A stretch of DNA of 64,000 bases from Heliopora coerulea (GCA_030142905.1 JASJOG010000042.1:746501-810500), one strand, 5' to 3'. Positions 20,569 through 33,344 are shown, counted from the first letter of the stretch. Numbers and translations: made by a program. Notes: generated by a model not told the origin, from the sequence alone.

Positions 20569-21016
20569 CAGTGATCCCTCGCTATATCGCAGTTCACCTT
20601 TCGCGGCTTCACTGTTTCGCGGGTTTTGTTAATATGTATATGTATTTCTATATTGCAGATTTCCCGCCATACCGCGGGATCGCGGGATGAGCCTTTATAT
20701 ATAAAATGAGATCGTACACGGCATGCTATTGGCTAACAGACGAGAGCCGACCAATCAGAGCTCGTCCACTTCGCTTCAACGTGTGATCCGATCGCGTAGT
20801 GTTACTTTATAGTCTTGTGTTTTGTGAAAGTTTTGTGAAATATTTGCTTTATTTCAAGCCCTCATTTCAAGCCGAAGATACACCACCTGATGATGCGCCT
20901 CATGAAACGGCGCCGTCACAAGAGCTGTAAATAAATATAGTATCGCTACTTCGCGGATTTTCGCTTATCGCGGGCAGTCCTTAAACCTAACACCCGCGAT
21001 AAACGAGGGATAACTG
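20569..21016 (+). mobile_element. Non-autonomous pogo/Tigger-type element
   Basis: Ends CAGTGATCCCTCGCTATATC and, complemented, CAGTTATCCCTCGTTTATCG, with TA on both sides (20567-20568, 21017-21018). A 20-residue remnant before TAA at 20868-20930 (QAEDTPPDDAPHETAPSQEL) looks like the acidic C-terminus of a lost transposase. It sits at the outer end of the inverted duplication beginning at 21031. Confidence 0.75.
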
Positions 21017-21018
21017 TA

Positions 21019-21185
21019 TTAAAAGAAGAAACGGGAAAGGTATATTTGGTTCTTAATTTGTAAGTGAGTTTTTCATCACATAATCTGATTTTAAATCCCT
21101 TCATTCGTTCCAGTAGCATCTGTTCACTTTCCTTGTGAATAAAAAGATCGTAAGCGATGAGGCAAGTCATTTGGTCTGACGATGA
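21019..21185 (-). other. Exon-like ORF in the left arm
   Basis: The inverted partner of 22873-23041: TCLIAYDLFIHKESEQMLL then ERMKGFKIRLCDEKL, also after a pyrimidine tract and CAG. Its 3' boundary is replaced by the pogo-type MITE inserted at a TA (21017). Confidence 0.3.
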
Positions 21186-23041
21186 CTGAAAAAAAAACGA
21201 AATATTCGGTTTGTGTTGTCTTGTATATCGCACTTGATCAAACTAATCCAGTAACTCTAGTTCTCATCCTTAGTTGATCAGAAAGTTTCACGTAACAATT
21301 GCAGAGATTCAAACAGCCGACCTTCATCCAGGTAATGCGTGACAATCTTTTCCACTATATTGCATAGTTACGCTTGGTCAATATAGCTTGCGTCAATACA
21401 ATATGGATTGATACGTGTTGCCGGTACCTTAAATCTTATTTTGCGTTATTTTGATGAAAAATATCGCTGTTAATGACGTGATTAAGCAGAGCGTTTTGTT
21501 TTCTTGGGTGGGGGATATTTTTTTTCTTGTTGTTGTTTTTTTGAGGCTATTTTTATTGCAATTGCGATGCGTAATGCGATTAAACTGCCAACCAATTGCA
21601 CCATCACCCAAATCAAAATTGTCATGAAATGACCCTGAAAGCTCCAGTTGTCTGTACAGACCCGAATTTAAACTGTTAGTAAAATATGACCCCTTTACCA
21701 GAAAAGAGAAACGATCAAATAGACCTTTTCGACGAAATTGCACGCCGCATAACAACTATGAAATAAACACGCCAAAGATCGCTAAAAATTCATTCACATT
21801 TGAACCCCGCTTACACTGTAATATTTTGGGCATGGCACGGAAAATTTTGGGCACGGCGCCGAAAATTAGTCGTGCCGAGATGTATACATACACAGAGATG
21901 TTCGGTACAGCTAAATTCTCACGCATGGGAACCAAATTTTGTAAACGTCCTCACCGTTTACACCTTATAAGTCAGTCATGCCTTGCTTAGAAACCGCGGC
22001 ACCCGAGCCGAAATTCTAACCGTACTTTGCTCAAAATGTTAACAGTGTAACCAGGGTTTTGACTTCGGCTGCCTGTTATTCTACTATTATTATTGGCCGG
22101 TTTTAAATCAAACAGAGGACTGTTTTTTTGAGTGAAGAACAGGGCGAACAAATTTTGTGTTATGAGCAGTAGATGCGTAATTACTTTCTTGTGCGATACA
22201 ATTGTTAATTTGAAAGTTCGATGGTTATAGCCAGAATGCACCAATGTTTCACTGCACGTTGTATTGAGGCAAGCCCTAGGGTCCAAGAGTAACTTTAGGA
22301 TGTGGTGAAAAAGAATCTCACAAACCAGTAGGGAGGAGGTAGCCATTTCGACTCTCTGCAAGAGTAACGAGAAATTTTATCTAGGCTATGTTTTCATTAG
22401 GACAAGTTTGACGGTCAAGGCGACCAAACTCCAGAAGCGCACTGAAAACAACACATTCGAAGTTAAACGAGTTAAAAATGCCACTAGTTTTCACTATACA
22501 AATTAAGGGATTATTGCACTTTTATCCACGGAAACGGCGTACAAGTTATACTACAACTCAAGAGAGTATAGAGTGAATCACGTCATTAACAGCGATATTT
22601 TTCATCAAAATAACGCAAAGTCATTTTTAAGGTACCAACACGTATCAATGCATATTGTATTGACGCAAGCCATATTGACCTAGCGTAACTATACAATGTA
22701 ATGAAAAAGATTGTCACGCATTACCAAGGTGAAGGTCGCCTGTTTGAAGCACTGCAAGGGTCACATGAAACTTTCTGATCAACTAAGGCTAAGAACTAGA
22801 GCTACTGGATTAGTTTGATCAAATTCGATATACAAGACAGCATAAAACCGAATATTTCGCACTTTTTTGCAGTCACCGTCAGACGAAACGACTTGCCTCA
22901 TCGCTCACAATTTTTTCACTCACAAGGAAAGTGAACAGATGCCACTGGAACGAATGAAGGAATTTAAAATCAGATTATGTGATAAAAAACTCACTCAAAA
23001 ATTAAGAACAAAACCTACTTTTCTCGTTTCTGCTTTTAATA
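21031..23041. repeat. Large inverted duplication with about 1-kb spacer
   Basis: 21031-21485 and 22571-23041 are diverged inverted repeats; for example TGACGTGATT (about 21474) against AATCACGTCA (about 22575), and TGATCAAACTAATCCAGTAA against its complement near 22800. The spacer contains diverged relatives of 55150-55700. Each arm contains one copy of the exon-like stretch listed next. Confidence 0.7.
22873..23041 (+). other. Exon-like ORF in the right arm
   Basis: After a good acceptor (ACTTTTTTGCAG) the frame reads TTCLIAHNFFTHKESEQMPL, then ERMKEFKIRLCDKKL, and stays open to a GTATAT at 23042 that could be a donor. The same frame lies inverted at 21019-21185 after TTTTTTTTCAG. Most differences between the copies change amino acids, so selection on the protein is not evident. 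The family is unknown. Confidence 0.3.
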
Positions 23042-23073
23042 GTATATTTTACGATAATCGACACAAAATATGA

Positions 23074-24449
23074 CTTTGTATTCTTTGTCAAAGAAAAAGA
23101 AGTTAAAACATCACATCAAAAGAAGTTGCATTAGGAAATACAGGTTGTCGTTGTGTCGTGCATCTCGTATTTCCTCATTTTCGTTCCCCAGCGATTTTGG
23201 AACGCACTTTCAACAGTTGTCTCACATTGGGTGGTTAAATCTTGGGCGTTCAGACAAAAGCGCGAACAAATAATGTTGACCGTTTTCCTATTTTTCTATT
23301 CTATTTTCTTACCCAAAATACGCCAACTTAATGCTTATCAACGCGTTGAATGGTTATATCGATATCTATGCATTCAAGATGAGAGCTGAACTCGACATAT
23401 GTCATATTTTGAACTCGGATACCTCACTTTATTATGTCAACATGATTTAGCATGAACAATATTCCACGGCAAGAAGGAAGTTTTGCAGTGTCACAGGACA
23501 TAAAAAAAAAAAATGATAAAGCCGATTATTTTAGAGATCTTTTAGGTCAATTCACTCAATATGCGATAATTTGTGATATCTGCAAAGAATCCCGAGAAAA
23601 ATGTCCCACATGAGAGGTATCTGGACTATTCTGCGAGTATGCAACTAAAAATAAAGCACCAGCTATGTTGGAGCCCACATGCAGGATGACCGATGTGGGT
23701 GGGCCTCTGCTTCTGCCAAGTCGCCGTCTCCTTCAAGGGGATAAAGAGGAGGAGCAGTGTGGGGGCTCCTTTTTCTCGCCTATTCGGTCGTTTTGTCAAC
23801 GATGTTAAAACTAAGAAATTTGAAATTGAGCATGGTCGCTTGACTTGTCAATTAGGTATGGCTGAAAAGCCGAAGAACAAACGTAGGGTCGTGTACGACC
23901 CCATTTGTAGTCTAAGAGTTAATGTCGCTTTTTCCATAAAACAATAGATTGTTAATAGGTTGTAAATAGCGACTTCGTATATAATGGATAACCCTATCAG
24001 CTACCTGAACTGTTTTCCCTATAGTTCCAGTAAGGGCTACCTCGCATGAGTCCAGCGTTATTGCAGGAGAAAACCGGGGTACCCAGAAAAAACTTGCGAT
24101 TCTTGGTAGAGTCAAACTGCAAAACACTCTTCTCGCATATGACAAAGGTAATTTTAATCAAATAATCGCGTTGAGCCACAATCGAACCCTGGTCAGTGTG
24201 ATGAGAGTAACGTGCACTACCATTGCGCCACAAGTACCCCCTAAACCAAAGAAACTCAGAAATCAAAGAACCAAAAGAATGCATGCTGTTTTCTACTTAT
24301 AAGTGTTAAATAGAACAGGATGAATTCCATTGAATGCCCAACAACAAATACAAACAATATGGATCAAAAACACGTAAGATAACCAAAATATATAACCATT
24401 ATTTGTGGTGACCATTATCTCACTTCCAAAGGTGTATCCATTTAATTTC
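23074..24449. other. No gene recognised
   Basis: Contains an unrecognised 84-codon open stretch at 23693-23947 (+), GC-richer than its surroundings, and a tRNA-like stretch on the minus strand near 24166-24240. Nothing else is supported. Confidence 0.4.
24166..24240 (-). repeat. tRNA-like sequence, probable SINE or pseudogene
   Basis: The minus strand has TGGCGCAATGGTAGTGCACG, an A-box D-arm, and CAGGGTTCGATTGTGGC with a B box. Acceptor strands pair poorly, so it is not called a tRNA gene. Confidence 0.35.
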
Positions 24450-26000
24450 AATTTAGGATACAACCATTGACTAAACTCTTGATTATTCGGCAAGAATTGA
24501 AAAATTTTTCTCCGTAACTAAAAATCTGATCTGATGAAGCGAGAATCAAAGAGGTCAAGGACTTGGATGGCATCGTTATTAATTCACATCTGGATCACGA
24601 TCTCATTACTTGTATCACGTCCTAAGGACGTGACCAATTCCTTGAAAATACGATCCCTGTTGATAAGTATTTTTGAATTTTGACGATATTGCTGTATCTA
24701 TAAAAGCTGCAATCCATCTCAATCTTATTAGTTGTGATCTGATTTGGAGATATCGTCCTTGAATCTTTGGTGGAAAAAACAACAGCAGAGGAAATGTTTG
24801 CAAAGTTAACCGTAGTGCTTGTTTCCTATCAAGTCATTTACTTCTCTCAAGGTACTTATACATGACTTCTCTCAAAATACATAGTCACGAGTTCTGGATT
24901 GATCTGTTTTTGCCTTCTTCCTTCTCTGCGTCTTCTTCTTCGTCGTTTTTGTCTTCTTCCGATTAAAGCAAAATTCAAAGGGATTTTTCGACAGAACGTA
25001 CCTTGCAAGAATTTTTTCCTGTTTCCTGAGGGATGCATAAAGTGATGTTGGCTAGTTTCAAACTCATAAATTGAATTAAGTCACGCGTGCTTCAAATCTC
25101 TGCAAATATACAGTAACGCTTGCAGTTCTAGTGTAAGAATCAAAATATTTTAAAAATCCGCTTTCATATCATCGGATAGCATATAGAGCGGTTCTTTTTC
25201 ACCTCTAAACAAGTCAGCTCCTACAAAATGCAGAGCGATTGCGTACTCGAGGACACCTTGTTTCAAGTATACAGGCCGTTTTCCATTAGGTTTTTTGTTG
25301 CTGTTGTTGTTGTTGTTTTTTCTGTTCGTGTTTCTTTTTCTTTTTTTTTTCTTCAGCCGAAGTAACAATCGCTACGACAAGAGTCTGAGTGGCGAGTCTT
25401 AATCACCTAAGAGTGTTACCCAGCACAGGGATCCGAAAAATCCTATTTTTTGTAGTAATCGTAACAGTTTTCATGTGTTTAACGAAGCCTGCGATAACTA
25501 ATACAATCGACAACTACAATTACTAAGGAATAGGCGTGTCTCATGAACAAGCGTATGGAATAGGCCTGTATGGTCACTAATCACCACATTCACCACAACG
25601 CGATCATTAATTCAGGACATATGGAGACACCTTTCCTTTGTTCATAAAGTGTAGTGTCGCACACTCAAATTTATAACAATTTATTAAGAAATGATTGAAA
25701 ATTCTTATTCATAAGTCCTTCCTCAGAAGCAGTAGAATGCCATACACACTTGCAATCATTCATGGATGGCATATCGAGACCTGCGTCACACAAACATGCA
25801 ACAAGGCATATTCAAATATGGAATTCTATTTAGGCAGTTCACGAAGAGCACCAAATAAACTTGTGGCGGCTTACCGATCACTAGAAGATTGCTGGCTAAA
25901 CTCACGTCAGGATTGTTTGCCAAAAATTCCGTTGTAGCTGTTTCTACAATATATAAAACAATAATTTCATTACCGTCACACTGCAACACTAACAAGATTT
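24450..26000. repeat. Old duplication related to 56440-59350
   Basis: Collinear blocks are shared with the right part of the window: AAAAATTTTTCTCC and GAATCAAAGAGG with AAGGACTTGGATGG (24499-24571 and 56460-56533), GTAACAGTTTTCATGTG (25450 and 59170), and GCAATCNTTCATGGATGG (25753 and 59317). Divergence is high. A T-rich/CTT-rich tract (24905-24960) and a TTG-rich tract (25289-25350) lie here. No coding sequence is supported. Confidence 0.5.
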
Positions 26001-26654
26001 TGTCCTTCCTTTAAAAAGCTTATCATACTTCACACATCTCTACCCAACCTGAAACTGGATAATAACGCAAAAGGGGATTTTTCGAAGTCGACATTTATCG
26101 TTGTGCAAAAACATGCAATCAGTTGGATAGTAACAACTTTGAATGACGTCAACCTAGTTAGGTCGACATCATTCAAAGACTTCGTGCTTTTCAGTGTTAA
26201 GATTCAAACGAACAAAGGTTTTGTAGAAAGCGACAGAAAACCGCATGACGATAGCACTCCACGTCAAACAAAGTATATTCTAATGCATTGTAGAAATGAA
26301 TCATGAAATGAAGAAAAACTGACGATTTATTACCTATTCACTAAACCTGTTTCTGAGATATTGAAATATGTCGGACCGATGTTTTATAAGTGCAGAGGTC
26401 TGATCGATATTTCGCTATTCCAGAGAAAAAAAACCGAGATCAATAAATAGTTTGTCACATGGCTTTACCAAAACGTAATTGAGAACTATGAAGACGCGGC
26501 AGAACTCCGAACATTGTGCTGAACTCTTTTATTTTTACTCTGAGCAATTAAGAGAACTAAATATATAGGACATGCATTCCTACACTTCTAGTTCCATTTA
26601 TAGGAAGTGCGAGAAAAACGAAAATTGCTGTTCGCCTCATAGAGATGATACGTT
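26001..26654. other. No gene recognised
   Basis: Short frames only. Nothing is supported. Confidence 0.4.
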
Positions 26655-27255
26655 AACTAGGTGGAGCATTACAGTTTAATGTCACTCAACTGCAGGAGAC
26701 AATTGGAGACTATCATATTAAATACGGAGGCAAAACAAACATATCAGGATGCAAAGTTCAAGGTTATCGTTGAAGACTACTTAGCAAAATTTAAAACTTA
26801 AAAGTCTCTTCACTTGTTTTAATTTTTAAAAAAAAGACAAAACATAAAAGAGTGTAAAACAATTAAAGCAAAAATAATAGCCGACAATTGATCAAACAAG
26901 CAGCTTTTCTGCTATCCAGCCAACAAAGACAAACACGACACAACTCCCCAAACATAACTAGGCGGAGCATTACAGCTTAATGTCACTCAACTGCACGAGA
27001 CAGTTGGAGGCTGTCATATTAAATAAATATGGAGGCAAAACAAACATATCAGCATGAAAAGTTCAAGGTTATCGTTGTCGGCGACTTTTTTTTGTAGGCA
27101 AAATTTAAAACTTAACGTCTCTTTACATATTTTAATTTAAAAAAAACATAAAAGAGTGTAAAACAATTAAAGGAAAAATAATAGCCGACAATTTATCAAA
27201 TAACCGGCCATTTTGCTATACAACTAAAAAGACAAACACGACACAACTTCCCAAA
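26655..27255. repeat. Tandem duplication, unit about 298 bp
   Basis: 26655-26955 and 26956-27255 are direct copies, from GGAGCATTACAGNTTAATGTC to GACAAACACGACACAACT. They differ by scattered changes and small indels such as the extra TAAA near 27023. Non-coding. Confidence 0.85.
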
Positions 27256-27529
27256 CATCAGTTTATCGTCCTCGACGTTGTCGAAGAGAGGGGAAAGAGC
27301 CTTGAGAAGAATAACTTCCCTCCAAATTACTCAAAGTGGCGGCGTGCAATTTGACTCCGATTTTCGGTGCTCGTGCCTTCTCTAGTTTTATACGATCTCT
27401 AACGTTGGGCTAATGCATATCTGTCATGGAGTTAAGAGCCTCATCCAGGTTTTCATTTATCATAAATTCTTGGAAGTGGGAGGACATGGGGAGACTGGTT
27501 GAAGCCATAACTAGCAGGAAATCAACTGG

Positions 27530-27530
27530 G

Positions 27531-27566
<36 letters not shown>
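27530..27566. repeat. (GATT)n microsatellite
   Basis: About nine GATT units in a row. Confidence 0.95.
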
Positions 27567-27845
27567 CTGATAAGAAGATTTTACTCTGCCTTACGCAAAG
27601 GAATTTTACACGCGAAAGGGATGCATTGAAATGGGAAATGGTGAATGATATTATTGAGTTGATAGAATTCAACCGCCCAAGTACATACAGTAGCGAAATT
27701 CAACTAAGTATGGTAAGGCTAAAGAAAAGAATTGAGTCCGAGCTGTGATTGAGCAGATCATGATAGGGTCTACATGGGCAATTACCACGTACTTATACCA
27801 ACAATTTTTCAATCGTTCCTTGTTTAACATTCGTTGTTTACCAAT

Positions 27846-28260
27846 ATGTGCTGCCAGTGGCGTAGCGAGGTTTGCGCTTATGAGGGGTGGGGAACACAAT
27901 CGAAGATGTACCAACATTCTATATGAAACATTCTCTTGTAGTCTATATCACCAATGTGTCCATTATTTTCATGGACATAGTAGTGATGTAGACGTGTTAC
28001 ACGGATTGCATTCATGTACCATTTTCTTTCCTCTTCTTTTTTATTCAAATTGCTAAATCTGCAGGTCACACAAAAATATTGCAACAAAAGCGAGAGAATA
28101 GAAGGCATAAGTTCAAAATAACAATATAATCCATATCGTTTAAGTACATCAGTAATTCGAAAAACTCAAGTAGTTAGAAAGAATTTCGTATAAAAATGTC
28201 TGTTACTAAATATTACAGAAGAAAGAATATCCCTTCGCTATTTTGCCAATGAGGTATCGA
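27846..28260. repeat. Dispersed repeat R1, copy 2
   Basis: Matches 15738-16207 in the same orientation and order. It begins near TGCCAGTGGCGTAGCGAGG, which resembles the end of a DNA transposon also seen near 61572 (CAGTGGCGTAGAC), so R1 may be the remnant of such an element. Confidence 0.65.
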
Positions 28261-28443
28261 CGGACTTGGAAAGATCGGGGCTGAACGAGTACAGATCCCC
28301 TGGTAACATCATTGGGTATGCTACTGCATGCTGCCTCTAATTGATGTACAAGGATTTCGTTTCGTCAGATGATCTGACAGCATCTAGAAATCACTACTTC
28401 GAACTGTTATATTCAATAGTAATTTTTGTTTTTTGTTTTTCAG

Positions 28444-28620
28444 TTGCTCACGTTTGTGTGGCCTCACCTTATCCTAAAGAACCAACTCTGACTGGTCCAA
28501 CTGGACCTCCCAGGCCTGATGATGTGAAAGAGTGGTTGTCGGGTGTTCTAGATTGCAATGACGAAGGTGTTTCATGTGAAAGGTCAACGGACTGCTGCAC
28601 TCCATTACACTGTGATTACA
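28444..28620 (+). CDS. Exon of a secreted knottin-like cysteine-rich peptide (partial gene)
   Basis: A 177-base exon, bounded by a strong acceptor (TTTTTTGTTTTTCAG) and donor (A|GTAAGTAC). Both junctions are phase 1, typical of shuffled extracellular modules. It encodes about 58 residues: a C-V-A-S-P start, a proline/glycine-rich linker, a helix-like VKEWLSGVL, then cysteines spaced C-x6-C-x5-C-C-x4-C. That is the first five cysteines of an inhibitor-cystine-knot arrangement; the sixth would be in the next exon, which I did not find. Signal peptide exon also not found. Hydrophobic residues read just before the exon come from the intron pyrimidine tract and are not a signal peptide. Knottins in cnidarians include venom and defence peptides; function here is not determined. 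It may instead be a piece of a larger extracellular protein. Confidence 0.55.
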
Positions 28621-29859
28621 GTAAGTACATCAATGGTGAAACTAATATCATTGGAGCTTTTTACATGAACAATATGACACTGACAGTAGCAGTGGTAAAT
28701 AAGGGGGGACTAAAGAGTGTGGTCGAACTTCCTATCACCATTATTTTTGGGGGGAATCTGTTCAGAAAAACGTGGGGAGGCGTGAAATTATTGTTTTATT
28801 GATTAAAAATGCCAATACAATTCCATTCCTGAGAGCTTAACATTTAAAGTCTTTCCGGTAACTGTAAACTACGATCAACGATCTTCAATTCTTTGACTCC
28901 GAAAATCACTTGCGTGGCCGACGGGTGCCACTGTTTTCAGATTTGTCCAAATTCGTCGAAAAGCAATTCCAGGTAATGAAAGGTGCCTCAGTAAATTTCA
29001 CCACATTGAGGCGACATCCGCATCTCATGCCAATAAAAACTCCCAGCTGTATTAAGGGACACTCAAAGGTTGACTTGTGTTAAACACTAATCGACCAGGG
29101 TAAGCTCAAGTTAAAAAGTGAAAAAGTTACTTGACAGCCGAAACTTAGCGAGAGAGTTCTATCGTTATGAAACAGAAATTAGACTAACTTCTTACTTTGT
29201 GCTGGGCTTGTTGAGAAATAAGACTTCTTTTAATAATGTAGCTATAGGAAGTAACTTAAAACGTGGTGGCGTGAAGTAGATTGTCATTGAGGATAAATGC
29301 TCCTGGGCTATACCAAGAACGAACGCATTGTTAAGTTTAATCAATTGAGGTCTCCACTTCAGCGTGATTTCCACTTGGTGCAAAATGTTACGTGCACGAC
29401 CTTTTCCTTTTGGCAAAGAAGATCTCAAACGGAACCAAGCAGATATCTGTTCAATTTTAACCATGCAGCTGTCCCCAACGACATTTTGCATCAAGTGGAA
29501 ATCCACCTCTTTTATCAACTTAAAACGAACCAAGTCCTGATTAAAGTTAATTGCAATAATTTGTTATAGGGTATACGTGTGGCTTATTTGGCACAGCTAT
29601 AATCACAAAACTCTAGTGTGTACCCAATTGTGTACTTAAGTAAAGGAAATCCAATTTGTTACGTAGTTAACTGGGGCTTAGCCAGTAAGTATAAAACAAT
29701 ACGTGACGCGATGACGAGAACAGGCAATGAATTTGTAATAATTGATCAGGAAGACAAATGAACACTTGAATGTAAGAAGATACGAACGTATACATGTATG
29801 AATAAATTGCATCGAAATTATCGCAAGTATGAAATAAAGATATAAATCAATAGATACAG
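28621..29859. other. Intronic or intergenic, no gene recognised
   Basis: Probably the intron after the knottin-like exon. A pair of inverted copies of TTTCCACTTGRTGCAAAATG (around 29370 and 29490) marks a small repeat. Long frames at 29192-29533 (-) and 29297-29569 (+) overlap on opposite strands and carry no motif. Confidence 0.4.
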
Positions 29860-31764
29860 ATCCCAGACAGCTGGACCGGCATCTAAAAATATCTTCTATA
29901 CCGTTTGTGGAGGACCTTCGCGAAAAGGCTCTCCTGTTCGAGCTCTTGTTTATCCTTCGCTTTAGACTAAATGAGATTTATATTAAAAACCTCATGTGTA
30001 TCAAAATTAAACATTTAAACCCGAAAATCAACAGCTAAGTAAAGCCGGATTCCCACAAGCGACATAAACATAGGGACAAGATCAATACGAAAACAGAGCA
30101 TGATATCTCCTCAAGGAATTGCAAAGATAAAACAACAAGAATTTTTCTTTCTATCGTCTTTTGTTTGGCTCTTGGCTTATGTATTGACTATAATCTTATG
30201 CTTATGATTACGACGATCCTTCTATCACAGGCTTGATTTCATTCCTTTGGGTTGCCTTTTGTTTTGTATGCCTTTTGGGTTGCCTTTTGTTTGTGCTTAT
30301 GCTCACGTGTGAACCAGGTTTAAGACGCGTTGGCGACGATAGAAATTCATTCACTATATTTAACATTGATAAGATAATTTACATAGGCAAAAGCCACAAC
30401 CCCAAGGGAATAGCTGCCAATATACATGAAATGAAATAAGAATAAAATCAAGGAAGTAAAACCCACTTAATTATGTTTTTGTTTGTCCAAACCAAAAAAA
30501 AACAGTAACTTGTTTGTGGAATAATAAAAGAAAAACTCTCTTTAAATGCATAAGGAGGATTGGTCCCAAGTTTGAAAATGATACTTTTTTTGTCCATTGC
30601 AGAATTAATCCTTTAATTAGTGGGCACAGTTGCCATCTAGCAACTTATAAATTTTAACCTGGCTAACGCCAAACGATTTTACTCGTTGAGGGAAGACCTC
30701 TAGAAAAGCCGTTCAGTAGAACATTACTAGTGTAAGTTGAGGTTGGCGACAGCACACAAATAATCATGTCCAAAATCGATTGGTGAGTACGATTTAAACT
30801 CAGAAGACCGATTTGTCAACATCGATATTCCATACCAGTGTGGTTCCAATTACCTGCTCTAGAACCAAAAAAATCAGTGAAAACCTCGTAGGGAAAGGGT
30901 AGAGCTAATCCAAGCTCGCCACACTGTGTAGTTTGACATTTCACCTAAAGACTAAAGCATCTTAACACCACGTGCACAATAGGTAGGTCCAAAGGGCAAA
31001 TGCCTTGCATATGGATTTTAAGCAATCTCGCACTAACCAAATCAGATGACATCATCCTGGACACAACAAACTCAAAGGACAATATATTTGATCACAACCA
31101 ACCAACATTTCGCATAACACACGCGAAATTCTCGACGAAACGAAGCTCAATAATACCCTTATTTAGGTTACAATGTCATACATAAACAAAACACAACTTC
31201 ACAAGTAATTAACGACACACGATGGGACCATACAAGCAAAACTGAAGCAAACAACCCTAACGATGACAAAGGCACTTCAACGGACACTATCACGGAAGAA
31301 TACAAAACGAGAGAACTCAACGAGCTCCTTCATTAAACAACTTTTCGCGTAACAACAATCTGCCCGATAACACAATACCGTATTTCCTCTAATATACGCT
31401 GGGGGCGTGTATTAACTTTTGAAGAAATTTGGTGCGGCGTGTATTGGAGGGAGGCGTGTAAAAGAGGGAGGCGTCTATTTTGCAATCAAACTCTTAACAA
31501 GCTCTGGGGCAAAAGTATGACAATTTAAGTGTTCCACTACAAAGTTCGCATGCAAGGCTTCACATCTAAAAACAGGGCAAATTTAAAATGACTCTTGCTT
31601 TTATGAAGAATCAAATTACTACAATGGTAGCAGGCTCATTCTAGAGGCAAATCTTGAAAGTCACATAAATTGGTTCAAAATATTTAATATTCATCAAAGA
31701 AGGCAATACTTGGGGATTGTAAACAAAGAAACTTAGAAACTCTAAACTTAAAATTCAACATTCA

Positions 31765-33197
31765 AATCATCTTCGTCTTTATCTTCATCGAGAAGGTGAA
31801 AAGATTCTGCTGCTTCTTCCCTGTCCGAATCGGTGATTTCAAACGGGTTTATCTGCAGCGATGTGTCATCAAGCATTGCTGTTTGGTTATTCAAAAAGGA
31901 CAAACCAGCTGCGCAGGGTGAGCCTGATTTAAAGCAGTGAACTATCTCGTCTTCACTTCCATCTGTCTTGAGATTTAGACCACAGCTTTCGAAAGACTTC
32001 TTAATTAAATCTTCAGATAGGGCATCTCAAGATCCCAGAATCCATTCGACAACTTTGCGTCTTGGCGGTGGCTTCATGTTTCCACCAGCTGTGTATTCGT
32101 GAACACCATTACTTAGCCATTCGTCGTAACGATCAGTCAGATGTCCTTTGAATGGCTTATTCCATGAAACGTCTGGAGCTTGGATGTACTTCGTACAGCC
32201 CCCTGGGTCCTGGGACCACAACAGAATCTACTTTGGCCATTTTGAGAGTCTTCCTCACTTCATTTGTTGTATGGCATTCGAACGAGTCCCATCCAAGCAA
32301 GCGACGACGAAATGCAAACTTTCCAATTACCGAGTTAACAAACTGTATAGTCAGTTCTTCGTTCATCCAGGCATTCGCTGATGAAGCAACACAGCAACGA
32401 GCTTTAAATTCGTCATTTAGCGCCTTGCTCTCACGCTTAGCACCACCAAACACTATAAAAGGCTTCAATTTTGTGCCGTCGGCTTTGGCTGTCCAACAAA
32501 CAGAAACTCTGACTTTCTCATTCCCCGTGGTTTTTAATGAAATGGCCTTTGTCCCAGTAACGTCAACTGTGTTCGGAGATACCATATCTGCCCAAACAGC
32601 AGTCTCATCCATGGCTATAATAGAGCTAGAATCGTAATTAAATTGACGAGATAATCTTCGAATTTGTAGCATATATGCCACTAATTTGTCGATCATATGA
32701 GATGGATCTTTTTGAGCAGTTGTGGTTTTTCTTCGCAGGGAAAGGCAGTTTCTTTTCATAAATTTTTCAAGCCAACCACGACTGGCAACAAAACTTGTTT
32801 GAGCAGCAGGATCATTGCCAACGCTTTCATCGTGAATTGCTTTTGCCTTTCTCATAATAAGTTTGCGAGAAACTCTCAACATATTGGCACGACGCTCGTG
32901 AATCCAGTTTAAAACATCTTCCTCCAGGTCTAAATTTGTTATTTTTCTGCCTCCACCCTCGAGTCGCATCTTTTTTGCCCCACCAGATTTTTTCATTATC
33001 TCAGATAGTGTTTCAAACTGTTGACACCATTCTCTGACTCTTCTCTCGTCTACGTTAAATTTCTTGGCAGCACTTCGTCCGGAATTAGCTTGCGCATACT
33101 TGACAACCGTCGTTTTAAACTCCACAGTGTACGCTCTTCTTTTGTCGCCTTGTGGGCAAGACGCTTTCCAATTTTTCTCCATTACCAGATTCTCCAA
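31765..33197 (-). pseudogene. pogo-family transposase, frameshifted
   Basis: The first 346 codons (33197 to about 32216) hold an N-terminal helix-turn-helix (YTVEFKTTVVKYAQ ... RRVREWCQQ), a CENP-B-type second DNA-binding part (about residues 80-170, GWLEKFMKRN), then the DDE domain with MDETAVW (first Asp) and GWDSF (second Asp). A 7-base tandem duplication around 32200-32216 then shifts the frame. The C-terminal part goes on in another frame with APDVSWNKPFK (third Asp, 35 residues after the second) and an acidic tail ending near 31765. The D-D-35-D spacing fits pogo. It would cut and paste the element if intact. Confidence 0.88.
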
Positions 33198-33344
33198 ACT
33201 TCACCACTTAACAGTATAATGGATGCTTTAAACACATTTTCAAGCAATATGATCTGGAGACGACACACGACGCTTTAGTGTGAACACATCACATATATGA
33301 CACACGATTTCCGTTTGGTGCGAAATTAGCACTTCGAAGCCGCA

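Noticed and set aside
24905..25360. Arg/Lys-rich small ORFs on the minus strand
   Set aside because: They translate CTT- and TTG-rich low-complexity tracts.
28341..28443. Apparent signal peptide before the knottin-like exon
   Set aside because: Again a translated pyrimidine tract ending in CAG; the real signal peptide exon, if any, lies elsewhere.
32152..32637. 161-codon plus-strand ORF
   Set aside because: Antisense shadow of the pogo transposase.
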